From Candidatus Saccharibacteria bacterium UBA3304 (GTDB lineage: Bacteria; Patescibacteriota; Saccharimonadia; Saccharimonadales; Saccharimonadaceae): 31,471 nucleotides of DNA. Both the position numbers and the translations under genes were made by a program. The notes beneath the pieces were generated by a model. It did no database searches. It was not told the DNA's origin and saw nothing but the letters and a program-made list of their open reading frames with translations. Shown piece after piece: positions 14,822-23,089 of this stretch (positions are counted from its first letter, which is position 1; the number at the start of each line of letters is the position of its first letter). Where the stretch lies: assembly GCA_002361425.1 (NCBI GenBank), contig DESW01000016.1, forward strand, positions 1-31,471. The letters run 5' to 3'.

Positions 14822-16414
14822 TTATTTGCTTGCCGCTTTAATCAAGCCATCGAATAGCGGATGCGCACGATACGGGCGCGAACGAAATTCTGGGTGTGCC
14901 TGCGTTGCGACAAAGTAGTCGCAGTCTGGCGCCTCGACAAACTCTACGAGCTTGCCGTCTGGGGACGTACCAGCAATCACCACGCCGCCAGCATTAATCT
15001 GTTTCATAAACTTCTGGTTAACTTCATAGCGATGGCGGTGGCGCTCGACCACGTTCTCAGTACCATAAAGCTCGGCAATCTTCGTACCCTTAATGAGCTT
15101 TGCAGGATAATTACCGAGACGCATCGTGCCACCGGTGCTTTCCTTGCCCTTCTGGCCCTCCATGATATAAACCACGTTCTTGCCTTCTGGCGCGTCAAAC
15201 TCCTCAGAGTTTGCACCCTCAATACCGCCACGACGCGCTGCTGCAATCACAGCCGTCTGCAAACCAAGGCAAATACCAAGATACGGTTTGTTATTCTTCA
15301 AACAATACTCAGCCGCAGAAATCTTGCCCTCAACACCACGAGAGCCAAAGCCGCCAGGAACCAAGATGCCATCGACCTGTTCAAAGTCGCGCACCGTTGC
15401 TTCCTCTGCATTAATCCAAACCGTTTCAAGTTTTACGTCATTCTTCCATGCTGCCGCCTTAAGAGCCTCAGTCACAGAAAGATAAGTATCAGTATTATCG
15501 ATATACTTCGCCACGAGACCAATCTTAACAGTCTTCTTTGGCGTAGATTCAATCTGTTTAACAAGCTTTTCCCAGGTGGTCATATCAGGATCACCATGGT
15601 CAATGAAGCGCTCGAGTGGAGCAAGTACGCCACCCTTCACTGCGTTAAGTGGAACCTCATAAACCGACTTTGCGTCTGGCATCAAAACCACTGCATCCTC
15701 TGGCACTGCGCAGAAGGTAGCAAGTTTCTTTGCAATATGTGGCGCCTTGATAACCTTATCAACGTCCATACGCGCAACAACCATATCTGGAATAATGCCA
15801 AATTCACGCAAATCGCGAAGCGAGTTCTGTGCCGGCTTAGTCTTAAACTCCTCAGAAGTTGAGAGCCAAGGCACATAGCAAACATGAACATAGAGACAAT
15901 TCTCGCGACCTACTTTAGCGCCAAATTCGCGAATCGCCTCAATAAAATGCTGACCTTCCATATCGCCGACCGTACCACCAATCTCAACAATGTGGACATC
16001 CGACTTAAAATGCTTCGCATTCTCTAGGAAAGTCTGCTGCACCATGCCAGTTACATGTGGCACAAGCTGCACGGTCTTACCACCGAATTCACCAGCGCGC
16101 TCAGCGTCAATCAAACGCTTATAAAGCTTGCCTGATGTCCAGATTGAGTTCCCCGTCATTTCCTCGTCCAAGAAACGCTCATAATGACCGAGATCCAAAT
16201 CCGTCTCCGCCCCATCCTGCGTCACAAAGCATTCGCCATGTTCGCGTGGATTCAGCAAGCCCGCATCAACGTTTAGATACGGATCGCATTTCTGCATAGA
16301 GACTTTGAGCCCCTTTGCTTTCAAGATGGCGCCAATACTAGCCGCCATGATACCTTTACCGACGCCAGAGATAACGCCGCCGGTCACGAAAATATATTTA
16401 GTGTTTGTTTTCAT
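14822..16414 (-). CDS. pyrG: CTP synthase
   Basis: 530 aa from ATG 16414, a normal length. PyrG makes CTP from UTP, ATP and glutamine. The N-terminal amidoligase domain begins KYIFVTGGVISGVGKG (P-loop-like) and holds the usual QKCDPYLNVDAG, HGECFVTQDGAETDLDLGHYERF and EIGGTVGDMEGQHF. The class I glutamine amidotransferase domain has the nucleophile in PYLGICLGLQ and the His/Glu pair in HPEFRSRP. A GTG three codons upstream sits too close to the strong SD (AAGGAGG), so ATG 16414 is preferred. The gene has its own terminator. No convincing promoter was seen in the 155-bp gap upstream. Confidence 0.97.
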   Translation of the reverse strand: MKTNTKYIFVTGGVISGVGKGIMAASIGAILKAKGLKVSMQKCDPYLNVDAGLLNPREHGECFVTQDGAETDLDLGHYERFLDEEMTGNSIWTSGKLYKRLIDAERAGEFGGKTVQLVPHVTGMVQQTFLENAKHFKSDVHIVEIGGTVGDMEGQHFIEAIREFGAKVGRENCLYVHVCYVPWLSTSEEFKTKPAQNSLRDLREFGIIPDMVVARMDVDKVIKAPHIAKKLATFCAVPEDAVVLMPDAKSVYEVPLNAVKGGVLAPLERFIDHGDPDMTTWEKLVKQIESTPKKTVKIGLVAKYIDNTDTYLSVTEALKAAAWKNDVKLETVWINAEEATVRDFEQVDGILVPGGFGSRGVEGKISAAEYCLKNNKPYLGICLGLQTAVIAAARRGGIEGANSEEFDAPEGKNVVYIMEGQKGKESTGGTMRLGNYPAKLIKGTKIAELYGTENVVERHRHRYEVNQKFMKQINAGGVVIAGTSPDGKLVEFVEAPDCDYFVATQAHPEFRSRPYRAHPLFDGLIKAASK

Positions 16415-16564
16415 CTTGGGCACACCTCCTTATCTTGCCCTACCCATTAATACACACCTTAAATGTATATTATTTTCTCGACAAGCACAAGCATTGAAAA
16501 CTACATATTTAGTGTTCTAAAACTTGCGCGGAACGCTATTTTTTATTCTTACCTAGGCCTGCGG

Positions 16565-16570
16565 TATAAT
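16565..16570 (+). promoter_or_regulatory. -10 element of the metallophosphoesterase gene
   Basis: TATAAT with 8 nt to the ATG at 16579 and no SD, so the mRNA should be leaderless or nearly so. The rest of the 155-bp pyrG-16579 gap shows no other clear element. Confidence 0.55.
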
Positions 16571-16578
16571 TAAAAGCA

Positions 16579-17547
16579 ATGAAAAGCTTTTATCATACTC
16601 GCTATCGCTTCTATAAACCAGATCAAAAAGAACATACTATTTTCGCAATTAGCGATATTCATTTTAGCGATCTCACCGAAGACAATCTCGAGCAAATCGC
16701 GCAAAAAATCGAACATGTCAAACCGAAAATCATCACCATTTCCGGCGACCTAATCGACTCGCTCGAATCTGTCGACGAACCTCACGAAATCGCTCGTCTC
16801 AAAGCCTGGGTTACACGCATTGCGAAGGTTGCACCAGTCTGCCTCTGTCTCGGCAACCATGATTTCTATCGCCAAAAAGAAGGCTTCAAATCCGGCCTCA
16901 GCAAAAACCGCGGTTATGTCGCCGAGCGCAACGATAAATTCATCAAGGCCATTAGTGAAATCGACAACGTTCATTATCTCGACGACGCCTGCTTCGAAAA
17001 CGACGAATTCTATGTCTTTGGCCTTACTCTACCGCCGACCTACTACCATTTCGACTACGTCACCGAAAAACAAGGCGGCATTTTTCACCCTGGCAGCGAA
17101 GACATTAATATTTTGTTCGAAAAGCTCGACGACCTAACCGAATTCACTCAGAAGCTCCCAAAGAAAAAGACCAAAATCCTGCTCGTTCACTCCCCTGTTC
17201 ATATGCTCAACGAAGCCGTCAAAGAAAAGCTCAAAGAATTTGATTTCATCTTTGCAGGCCACATGCATAATGGCGTTGTCCCGCCACTTTTAAACGAAAT
17301 TTGGCGCGGCAAAAGCGGCATCATCACTCCGTCTAAGCATATCTTCACCAATCACAATACTCGCACCGGCCTTTATGACAATCAGCTCATCGTTCTCGGC
17401 GCCGTCACGACCGTCCAAAAAGGCGCCGGTGCCCTTCGCGCCCTAAACCGCGCTTTTCCAGTCAATTACGCCACCGTCGAAACCACCAAAAACGAAACCT
17501 ACTCGCGCAAACCCGATATTCACAAGAAATACGAAAAGTGGTACTAA
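16579..17547 (+). CDS. Calcineurin-like metallophosphoesterase
   Basis: 322 aa. The dinuclear-metal motifs are in order: DIHF (residues about 26-29), GDLID, GNHDF, H in LLVHSP, and GHMHNG. This is the class that contains YkuE/YaeI-type enzymes hydrolysing phosphodiesters or pyrophosphates, for example UDP-diacylglucosamine or cyclic nucleotides. The real substrate is unknown. No N-terminal TM segment is present, unlike YkuE, though the basic N-terminus could be peripheral. The C-terminal tail (VQKGAGALRALNRAFPVNYATVETT) is specific to this subfamily. A degraded copy of just this tail occurs at 22954-23075, showing a second gene once existed nearby. Transcription is probably monocistronic. Confidence 0.9.
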   Translation: MKSFYHTRYRFYKPDQKEHTIFAISDIHFSDLTEDNLEQIAQKIEHVKPKIITISGDLIDSLESVDEPHEIARLKAWVTRIAKVAPVCLCLGNHDFYRQKEGFKSGLSKNRGYVAERNDKFIKAISEIDNVHYLDDACFENDEFYVFGLTLPPTYYHFDYVTEKQGGIFHPGSEDINILFEKLDDLTEFTQKLPKKKTKILLVHSPVHMLNEAVKEKLKEFDFIFAGHMHNGVVPPLLNEIWRGKSGIITPSKHIFTNHNTRTGLYDNQLIVLGAVTTVQKGAGALRALNRAFPVNYATVETTKNETYSRKPDIHKKYEKWY

Positions 17548-17591
17548 CTCCGCTTATGTTATACTCAAATTAACTAACGAAGGAAAAACTT

Positions 17592-18224
17592 ATGGATAAT
17601 AGCCAGCCAAATCCAATCCAACAGCAACCACAGCAGCCACAGGGCGCCGCACCAACTCAACCAGGCGTTCCACAAAAGAATAGCGGCAACACTGTATTAA
17701 TCATCGTAATTGTCCTAATTGTTCTTCTCTTCTTAATTCCATTGGCACTCGTTGCATTTATCATCTACGGCGTAGGTAACTGGGCTAGCAGCCATCCAGA
17801 CGAAGTCCAAGATTTCGTCAATGAGCTCGAACGCGGCACTTCCGAAAACTATGTCGCCGGTACCTGGAACTGCGCTAGCGGCACTGGCAGCACCACAGAT
17901 CGCGACAACTACTCCACTACTCTCAAGCTCAATAAGGATATGACTTTCAAATACGGCCCTTATGGCGACCTTTCAAATAACCATTACTCCGGCACCTATA
18001 CATTCAAGGATGAGGATAAACATACCGCCGACGGTAAATATGATTACTACATGATCGATTTCGACACCACCGAAGCAGTATTTGACGGCGAAGAAGACAC
18101 CGATTCCGGCAAAGGCATCAACCAGATGGAAATGGGTATCACCAAGACCGAAGACGGCAAACAAGCCATCACTATTTTCACTTCTAGTTACAACATGTAC
18201 TACTGCTATAACGACGAAAAATAA
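17592..18224 (+). CDS. Membrane-anchored protein with Pro/Gln-rich N-terminus and lipocalin-like outer domain
   Basis: 210 aa. A 32-residue Pro/Gln-rich cytoplasmic part (QPNPIQQQPQQPQ) precedes one strong transmembrane helix (VLIIVIVLIVLLFLIPLALVAFIIYGV, about 34-60). An outer domain of about 130 residues is built from alternating strands (VAGTWNCASG, STTLKLNKDMTFKYGP, SGTYTFKDED, YYMIDFDT). The GTW start and the strand pattern suggest a small lipocalin- or calycin-like barrel, but this is only a resemblance. SD GAAGGA is present. A possible promoter (TTATACT) lies just after the 16579 gene. It resembles in layout the 21999-22760 protein (tail, TM, linker, outer domain). Function unknown. 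Confidence 0.75.
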   Translation: MDNSQPNPIQQQPQQPQGAAPTQPGVPQKNSGNTVLIIVIVLIVLLFLIPLALVAFIIYGVGNWASSHPDEVQDFVNELERGTSENYVAGTWNCASGTGSTTDRDNYSTTLKLNKDMTFKYGPYGDLSNNHYSGTYTFKDEDKHTADGKYDYYMIDFDTTEAVFDGEEDTDSGKGINQMEMGITKTEDGKQAITIFTSSYNMYYCYNDEK

Positions 18225-18253
18225 AGATTCTACCTACGGTTTGTAGTCTTTTT
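18222..18253 (+). terminator. Likely terminator after the lipocalin-like gene
   Basis: CTAC/GTAG, extended by AAGA/TCTT with two unpaired bases, is followed by T5. It is weaker than the others. Confidence 0.5.
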
Positions 18254-18301
18254 GGCTGCCGAAATATAAAATCGAGTCATAAAAATTAAACAAGGAGAGT
18301 C

Positions 18302-18907
18302 ATGGACTTAAAGAAAATCGGAAAGTTCATCGCCGAGAATCGCAAGAAGGCCGGTTTCTCGCAAGAATCTCTCGCCGAAGAACTCGACATCAGCAACCGC
18401 TCCGTTTCAAAGTGGGAGCACGGCATTTGCCTGCCCGAAACCACCAAGATGCCAGAGCTTTGCAGGCTATTCAATATCACTATTAATGATTTATTCAGTG
18501 GAGAAATCGTAGACATGAAAAACAATGAAAAGAAACTAAACGAAAACCTTCTTGCTCTTGCAAAAGAAAAAGAACAAAAAGACAAACAGCTTCTTACTCT
18601 CGAATGGGTGCTAGGCTTCCTCGGTCTCACCGCCTTCCTCGCAATGGTTTTTATGTGTATTCCAATCGCCGACTCAAATACGCCGCTCGCAGTTGCTATG
18701 TTTATCGTAGGCTTCATCATCTTCATGGTAGCCGCCTTCTTTGCACTCAAAATCGAGCAAATTGCAGGCTATTACCAATGCGCAAAATGTGGTCATAAAC
18801 ATGTCCCAACTTTCGGCGCCGTTTTCCTCGCCATGCATATGGGTCGCACCCGTCATTTGCGCTGCCCAAAATGCGGTGAAAAATCCTGGCAAAAGAAGGT
18901 ATTGTAA
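18302..18907 (+). CDS. XRE-family regulator with two membrane segments and a zinc ribbon
   Basis: 201 aa. The N-terminal XRE helix-turn-helix (residues 4-60: IGKFIAENRKKAGFSQESLAEELDISNRSVSKWEHG) is canonical. A short charged coil (70-95) follows, then two hydrophobic segments (about 102-122 and 128-150). The C-terminal zinc ribbon has CAKCGH at about 160 and CPKCGE near the end (four Cys). This membrane-tethered regulator architecture is common in Firmicutes. It would bind DNA from the membrane and sense something at the membrane or zinc ribbon. SD AAGGAGA is good. The gene ends 14 bp before the strong promoter of the ATP-grasp operon, so regulation of that operon is plausible but unproven. 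Confidence 0.87.
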   Translation: MDLKKIGKFIAENRKKAGFSQESLAEELDISNRSVSKWEHGICLPETTKMPELCRLFNITINDLFSGEIVDMKNNEKKLNENLLALAKEKEQKDKQLLTLEWVLGFLGLTAFLAMVFMCIPIADSNTPLAVAMFIVGFIIFMVAAFFALKIEQIAGYYQCAKCGHKHVPTFGAVFLAMHMGRTRHLRCPKCGEKSWQKKVL

Positions 18908-18920
18908 TCTGTAAAAATCA

Positions 18921-18949
18921 TTGACTTTTCAAGGTGTTTATGGTATAAT
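18921..18949 (+). promoter_or_regulatory. Promoter of the ATP-grasp operon
   Basis: TTGACT (18921-18926), 17-bp spacer, TATAAT (18944-18949) with an extended TG (TGGTATAAT). A second TATAAT-like box lies at 18957-18962. The SD GGGGAG (18969-18974) is 5 nt from the ATG. Confidence 0.82.
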
Positions 18950-18979
18950 CAATAAGATATAATCTTTCGGGGAGATATA

Positions 18980-19915
18980 ATGAAAAAAACATTTGCCGTA
19001 TACTATAAACGCGATGTAAACGAGCAAGGTCAACTATACTCAAAAATAGAAGAAAAGCAATTTAATGAAGCTATTTTTGACCTCCGTGATAGTCTCGCCG
19101 AAAAAGATATAGATCTCATCTTAATCACACAGCAAAACCCATATGTTGGCAACGGTCAATTCTATGGCTATTGGAAACCAAACAACAATCGTCGTTTCGA
19201 AAAAGTAAACGAGCTAGTGAAACCAGACCTCATGCATGATAAAGGCCACATTGACTTTAGTGACGGCTTTCTAAACTTCTTTAATAGCCACGATTTCGCG
19301 CGTTTAGGACGCAATAAATACACGCAAGCCGTCCTCGCAGAAGGCTTCATTCCGCGCACATACTTAGTATGTAGTGAGAAAGACTACGACAAGGTTCTAG
19401 AAAACATCAAGTCCGAACAAATCGTAGCTAAACCTCTCGATTTGAACGGCGGCAATGGCGTCACTCTTTATAATCGAAACAACCTCAACGAGAACCAAAG
19501 TTTCCCTGTTATTATGCAGGAATTCGTCGAGACTAGCGGCGGTATTGACGGTATGGTTAACGGCCGTCACGACATTCGTCTCTACATCATCGACGGCGAA
19601 GCAGCCATGTGCTCTATCCGCCAACCAAAGGAAGGCGGCTGGCTTTCTAATACCCATCAAGGCGGCACAATCCACTTTTATAACAAGTCCGAAATTAACC
19701 CAGAATTACTAAAATTCGCTCAACCAGTTATCGAAAAATTTGACCAATTCGGCGGCAAGTTTTATTCCATTGATTTTATGCACGGCAACGATAGCTGGTA
19801 TATGGTAGAAATGAATGATCGTCCAGGAATGCCGGCTCTCTTTCAAGATACCAATGGCGCCGTCAAGGAATTCCACGAAAAACTAGCAACTATGATAGCA
19901 AAGGAACTCGCATGA
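18980..19915 (+). CDS. RimK/GshB-like ATP-grasp ligase
   Basis: 311 aa. ATP-grasp enzymes join a carboxylate to an amine through an acyl-phosphate. Visible motifs are IVAKPLDLNGGNGVTLYNRN (ATP-binding Lys and Gly-rich loop), VIMQEFVE, RHDIRLYIIDG, SIRQPKEGGWLSNTHQGG, and the metal-binding end SIDFMHGNDSWYMVEMNDRPGMPAL. The N-terminal pre-ATP-grasp part (ITQQNPYVGNGQFYGYW) is not one I can assign. The layout is nearest to glutathione-synthetase/RimK-type peptide ligases. Substrates are unknown. Its TGA stop overlaps the next ATG (ATGA, 19912-19915), so the two ligases are coupled and probably act together in making or attaching a peptide. Confidence 0.85.
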   Translation: MKKTFAVYYKRDVNEQGQLYSKIEEKQFNEAIFDLRDSLAEKDIDLILITQQNPYVGNGQFYGYWKPNNNRRFEKVNELVKPDLMHDKGHIDFSDGFLNFFNSHDFARLGRNKYTQAVLAEGFIPRTYLVCSEKDYDKVLENIKSEQIVAKPLDLNGGNGVTLYNRNNLNENQSFPVIMQEFVETSGGIDGMVNGRHDIRLYIIDGEAAMCSIRQPKEGGWLSNTHQGGTIHFYNKSEINPELLKFAQPVIEKFDQFGGKFYSIDFMHGNDSWYMVEMNDRPGMPALFQDTNGAVKEFHEKLATMIAKELA

Positions 19916-21462
19916 ACAAAGAAATCGACAGCCTAAAAATCACCAGCAGACTTCTTTCAAAAGAAGCAGAAAGCCGTGGCTGGAAAGTAGAAATAATCAA
20001 ACCAACTAGCGACTACCTTCAAGCAATCATGCGCGCAGAAAAAGACGGCAAAGAGTTCGTCTACGCCTCAACGTTGACTTCACTCACTCCAGCCTGCGGA
20101 TATTTCATTGCTTCCGATAAATATCTGACCTACGGCTTTTTAAAAGGCACCGACGTATCTATACCGGACTTCGTAATGACTCCTGGCGACTCGGACGATT
20201 TTAGCGATGCAAAAGCACTTCTAACAAAATACGGACGCGTCATAGTAAAACCCGCCTGTACCGACCATGGCGATGGCATAACAATGAATATTACCGACAA
20301 CAACCAACTGGCTGACGCAATTGCCGTAGCTCGCAAGGCGGCAATCGAGAGCAGATCTTTAGCTATTCTCGTTCAGCAACAAGTCGAAGGTAAAGAATAT
20401 CGTTTCTTGGTAGTAAACGGAAAATGCATTGCCGTCGCAAACCGTCGCCCAGCATTCGTAATCGGCGATGGCAAAAAGACAATCAAGGAATTAGTTGAAG
20501 AAAAGAACCAAAACCCACTCCGCGGAGAAGAACACGATAAACCGCTCACAAAAATCAGCCTCGAAGAAGTCGCTCAAATTAATGGCGAAGCTTTTCTTGA
20601 GTCTATTCCAGAGAATAACCAAGAAGTTGAAGTCTTAAAGACTAGCAATCTAAGCCGCGGCGGTGAAGCTGTTAACTGCACCGATATTGCATCCAGCGAG
20701 CTAAAAAAGCTAGCCGAAGAAGCCGCCGTACGTTGCCAACTCGGTATCGCAGGTGTAGATATTATCACTACTGATATTCGTGGCGGCGGCAAGAGTTACG
20801 TCATTGAAGTAAACTCAATCCCCGGCATTCGTATGCATATTTATCCAAGCGTCGGAAAACCGATCAACGTAGCAAAATACATTATCGACGCCCTCGAACG
20901 CACCGCTCATCCAATCGCCAATCCTCCAAAAACTGTTATCGGTCGCTCCGAATACGTCAAATCACCATTCTTTGGCGAAGACGTCAAAGTTCCAGCTCGT
21001 ACCGATACCGGCGCCCGCGTCGCATCCATTTGGGCTAGCGATGTTTCAATGAGTGAAGACGGCAGACTACATTATCGCCTCTTCGACAAACAATCCGAAT
21101 TCTATACCGGCGAAATGATTGAGACCGACGACTATAGAGTCTCCGTCGTTCGCAATTCTACTGGCCAAGAAGAAATGCGCTTCCGCGTCAAAATCCCAAT
21201 CACTTTGGCCGGTAAGAAAATTAGCGCTTCCTTTACCCTTTCCGATCGCTCAATTAATAGCTATCCAATCCTTATAGGTAGAAATATTATCAATAATAAA
21301 TTCACAGTCGACGTCACACAGAACAAATGCGAACTAAACAGCGAATCAACCCGCAAAACTATCGACGAAAAAATCAATAATGAGCTAAGTAGCAATCCAT
21401 ACGAATTCTACAAAAAGCACGCTCACAAAATCGTCAGCGTCAAAGGCAAACAACAATCATAA
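19912..21462 (+). CDS. ATP-grasp ligase fused to a retropepsin-like (RimB/PF05618-type) domain
   Basis: 516 aa in two parts. Residues about 60-340 are an ATP-grasp domain of the cyanophycin-synthetase/GshF type: VIVKPACTDHGDGITM, VEGKEYRFLVVNGK, AVANRRPAFVIGDGKKTIKEL, NLSRGGEAVNCTD, GIAGVDIITTD, VIEVNSIPGIRMHIYPS. Residues about 345-485 match the retropepsin-like peptidase family first named a zinc protease: GRSEYVKSPFFGEDVKVPARTDTGARVAS with the aspartic motif DTGA, and NSYPILIGRNII near its end. In Pseudomonas a ligase (RimK) and a separate protease of this family (RimB) act on ribosomal protein S6 glutamate tails. Here both activities sit in one chain beside a second ligase. A peptide-adding and trimming system is inferred; the target is unknown. 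Confidence 0.85.
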   Translation: MNKEIDSLKITSRLLSKEAESRGWKVEIIKPTSDYLQAIMRAEKDGKEFVYASTLTSLTPACGYFIASDKYLTYGFLKGTDVSIPDFVMTPGDSDDFSDAKALLTKYGRVIVKPACTDHGDGITMNITDNNQLADAIAVARKAAIESRSLAILVQQQVEGKEYRFLVVNGKCIAVANRRPAFVIGDGKKTIKELVEEKNQNPLRGEEHDKPLTKISLEEVAQINGEAFLESIPENNQEVEVLKTSNLSRGGEAVNCTDIASSELKKLAEEAAVRCQLGIAGVDIITTDIRGGGKSYVIEVNSIPGIRMHIYPSVGKPINVAKYIIDALERTAHPIANPPKTVIGRSEYVKSPFFGEDVKVPARTDTGARVASIWASDVSMSEDGRLHYRLFDKQSEFYTGEMIETDDYRVSVVRNSTGQEEMRFRVKIPITLAGKKISASFTLSDRSINSYPILIGRNIINNKFTVDVTQNKCELNSESTRKTIDEKINNELSSNPYEFYKKHAHKIVSVKGKQQS

Positions 21463-21998
21463 ACAAAAAATATTCCAGGACATGCGCCTGAAAATTCATT
21501 GACAAAAAAGAATCCGCGACATGTGCGTGGATTCTTTTTCATAATAAGTTCTTCTTTCCAAACTTCTTCTTTCAAGAAGAAGTTTGAGGGCTTCAGCCTT
21601 ATGGTAGCCCCTCATCGATGCGCATTGGAACGATATCCTGTGGGACATTCACCACATCAAATCAGCCACCTCTATTATAACGCTATTAGCGTCTTCCTCT
21701 AGCAACAGTAGAACAATAATATAATGCAGAGTCGGGCCGAGATATTCTAGTCTCTTCTACTTCTTCATATTGGCTAGATAGTGGGAGTAGAGCCCCCGTT
21801 ACTGCAGTTTTGTCCAAGATTATAGTGCCGATTCGGGCCCATATATCTTGGCCTTTCCTCAAATAGTATTAATCGCATGATAATTAACACAGCAGTTAGT
21901 AACTTCTTATGGTTATTTTGTAGCAAGTTAAATCCTCTCTATTACTAGAGGAGCCTCAGAGGGGGCTCTCAGAGGCTCACAGAGGCAATTAGTCGTAT
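21463..21998. other. Gene-free stretch with hairpins
   Basis: About 535 bp between the ATP-grasp operon and the 21999 gene holds no supportable gene. It contains an imperfect CAGG/CCTG hairpin after the stop (about 21475-21490) and the terminator-type repeat described separately. There is a minus-strand TATAAT near 21674-21679 followed by the same 12 bases as the dnaG -10 region but no ATG. GAGGCTC repeats at about 21945-21985 can fold but lack a T-run. Short ORFs here have no SD and only trace the hairpins. The region may be decayed coding sequence. Confidence 0.5.
21504..21586. repeat. Terminator-like hairpin repeat, copy 1
   Basis: A hairpin with stem AATCC/GGATT around the loop GCGACATGTGCGT is flanked by A6G and CT5 (21504-21539). 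It is followed by the conserved stretch CATAATAAGTTCTT and a second perfect 13-bp inverted repeat of CAAACTTCTTCTT (21559-21571 with 21574-21586). The same arrangement recurs at 23090-23170. It probably terminates the ATP-grasp operon. Confidence 0.7.
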
Positions 21999-22760
21999 CT
22001 AGTTAATCATCGCCACTTGCGCAGTGATCGCATATTCGTCATACTCTGGAGCATCCGACACATACATTTGGAAAGTATCGTCACTACCAGCCTCGAGTTT
22101 GTCCGAAAACGACATATCGCCGCCAACGATCTTGCCGTCCTTCTTGAAAATAACCACAATATGTGCCGAGTTTATTTTGGTCTTACTATTGTTATATATT
22201 TCACCAGTATAGGTAATCGTGCTATCATCTTTCTTTTCGCTTGTATTTTTAATGACGAAATCCGTATTACGTGGGTAATTTACGGCAGACTCATCCTCCC
22301 ATTCGTCCAGGCTTGTCTTGAACTCAACTTTAGCCGGCTTTTCCGTCTGCTGACCATAATGGCCACCACAATACAACGTTTCTCCATAATAAGCATAATC
22401 GAGACTACAAGTGAACTCGTCAGAGAATAGTATTTTATCATCAGCACTACGAGCAACCACCTTCACTTTCGGAAAACTAGCTACTTTTCCCTTATTGTCA
22501 TTTCGTATTGCGACACCATACCAAACCGAATTTCCCCACATTGTACTTTGTACATAGGTCCATCCCGAATCGGCCACTACTAATTCACCAGAAGAGCTGC
22601 TATTACTAGAACCACCATTGTCGCCCCCGCCATCATCCCCACTGCCATTACTAGCATTGAGAGCAATAATAATACCAACTATTACTCCTACTATAGCGAT
22701 AGCTACTCCACATATTATCCAAATAATATTTTTGTTGCTTGTCTTACTATTATTTGCCAT
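21999..22760 (-). CDS. Membrane-anchored protein with Gly/Ser linker and FxLYD-like outer domain
   Basis: 253 aa. A short Asn/Ser/Lys-rich cytoplasmic tail is followed by one TM helix (IIWIICGVAIAIVGVIVGIIIAL, about 12-34). A flexible Gly/Asp/Ser linker (35-58) and an outer beta-rich domain of about 190 residues come next. Two adjacent Ig-like halves are plausible, the second with TITYTGEIYNNSKTKINSAHIVVIFKKDGKIVG and a following D/E-rich strand, like FxLYD-type domains. Two Cys (FTCSLDYAYYGETLYCGG) may form a disulfide. Function unknown. SD AAAGGAGC is strong, and an extended -10 (TGCTATAGT) lies 25 bp upstream. It stands alone between two copies of the hairpin repeat. Confidence 0.78.
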   Translation of the reverse strand: MANNSKTSNKNIIWIICGVAIAIVGVIVGIIIALNASNGSGDDGGGDNGGSSNSSSSGELVVADSGWTYVQSTMWGNSVWYGVAIRNDNKGKVASFPKVKVVARSADDKILFSDEFTCSLDYAYYGETLYCGGHYGQQTEKPAKVEFKTSLDEWEDESAVNYPRNTDFVIKNTSEKKDDSTITYTGEIYNNSKTKINSAHIVVIFKKDGKIVGGDMSFSDKLEAGSDDTFQMYVSDAPEYDEYAITAQVAMIN

Positions 22761-22780
22761 GTTGTCGCTCCTTTTTTCAC

Positions 22781-22789
22781 ACTATAGCA
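22781..22789 (-). promoter_or_regulatory. Extended -10 promoter of the 21999 gene
   Basis: TGCTATAGT on the minus strand with a weak -35. About 60 bp further upstream (22845-22858) lies the perfect 14-bp palindrome TTTTGTCGACAAAA, a possible operator. Confidence 0.5.
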
Positions 22790-22953
22790 TCAAAATAATC
22801 GCCTTTCCATTGCATGCACAAAAACAACAATTCATCGCTCACCATTTTGTCGACAAAACACCCAAAATAATATAATTATCTCAACATAAGCTAAGATAGC
22901 GGCATGAATAAAAAGCATTAGCACTAATTATTGCAACTCTCATGTCTCAACTA

Positions 22954-23075
22954 TACAAAAAGGGTCGGTCGCCTCGCCGCCCTCAACTGCGCCTCCCCTA
23001 TCAACATCGCCACCGTCGAAACCAGCCACAACGACGTCTACGCCCGCAAACCCGACGTCCACAAAAATATGATCC
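22954..23075 (+). pseudogene. Relic of a second metallophosphoesterase gene (3' end only)
   Basis: This segment translates to KRVGRLAALN, then PINIATVETSHNDVYARKPDVHK. It matches residue for residue the tail of the 16579-17547 product (KGAGALRALN, PVNYATVETTKNETYSRKPDIHK). At DNA level, CGCCACCGTCGAAACCA and CGCAAACCCGA are identical between the two. Everything 5' of this tail, including all catalytic motifs, is missing, and no start or SD fits. It is the surviving end of a paralogue, or of a recombined copy, lying just before the second hairpin repeat and tRNA-Arg. The intact gene is 5.4 kb away. Confidence 0.85.
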
Positions 23076-23089
23076 TTCAATCATTAATC

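Noticed and set aside
14861..15862. 333-aa plus-strand ORF inside pyrG
   Set aside because: Shadow of pyrG; no SD and no recognisable domain.
21499..21702. 67-aa ORF after the ATP-grasp operon
   Set aside because: It reads through two hairpins of the repeat element and has no SD.
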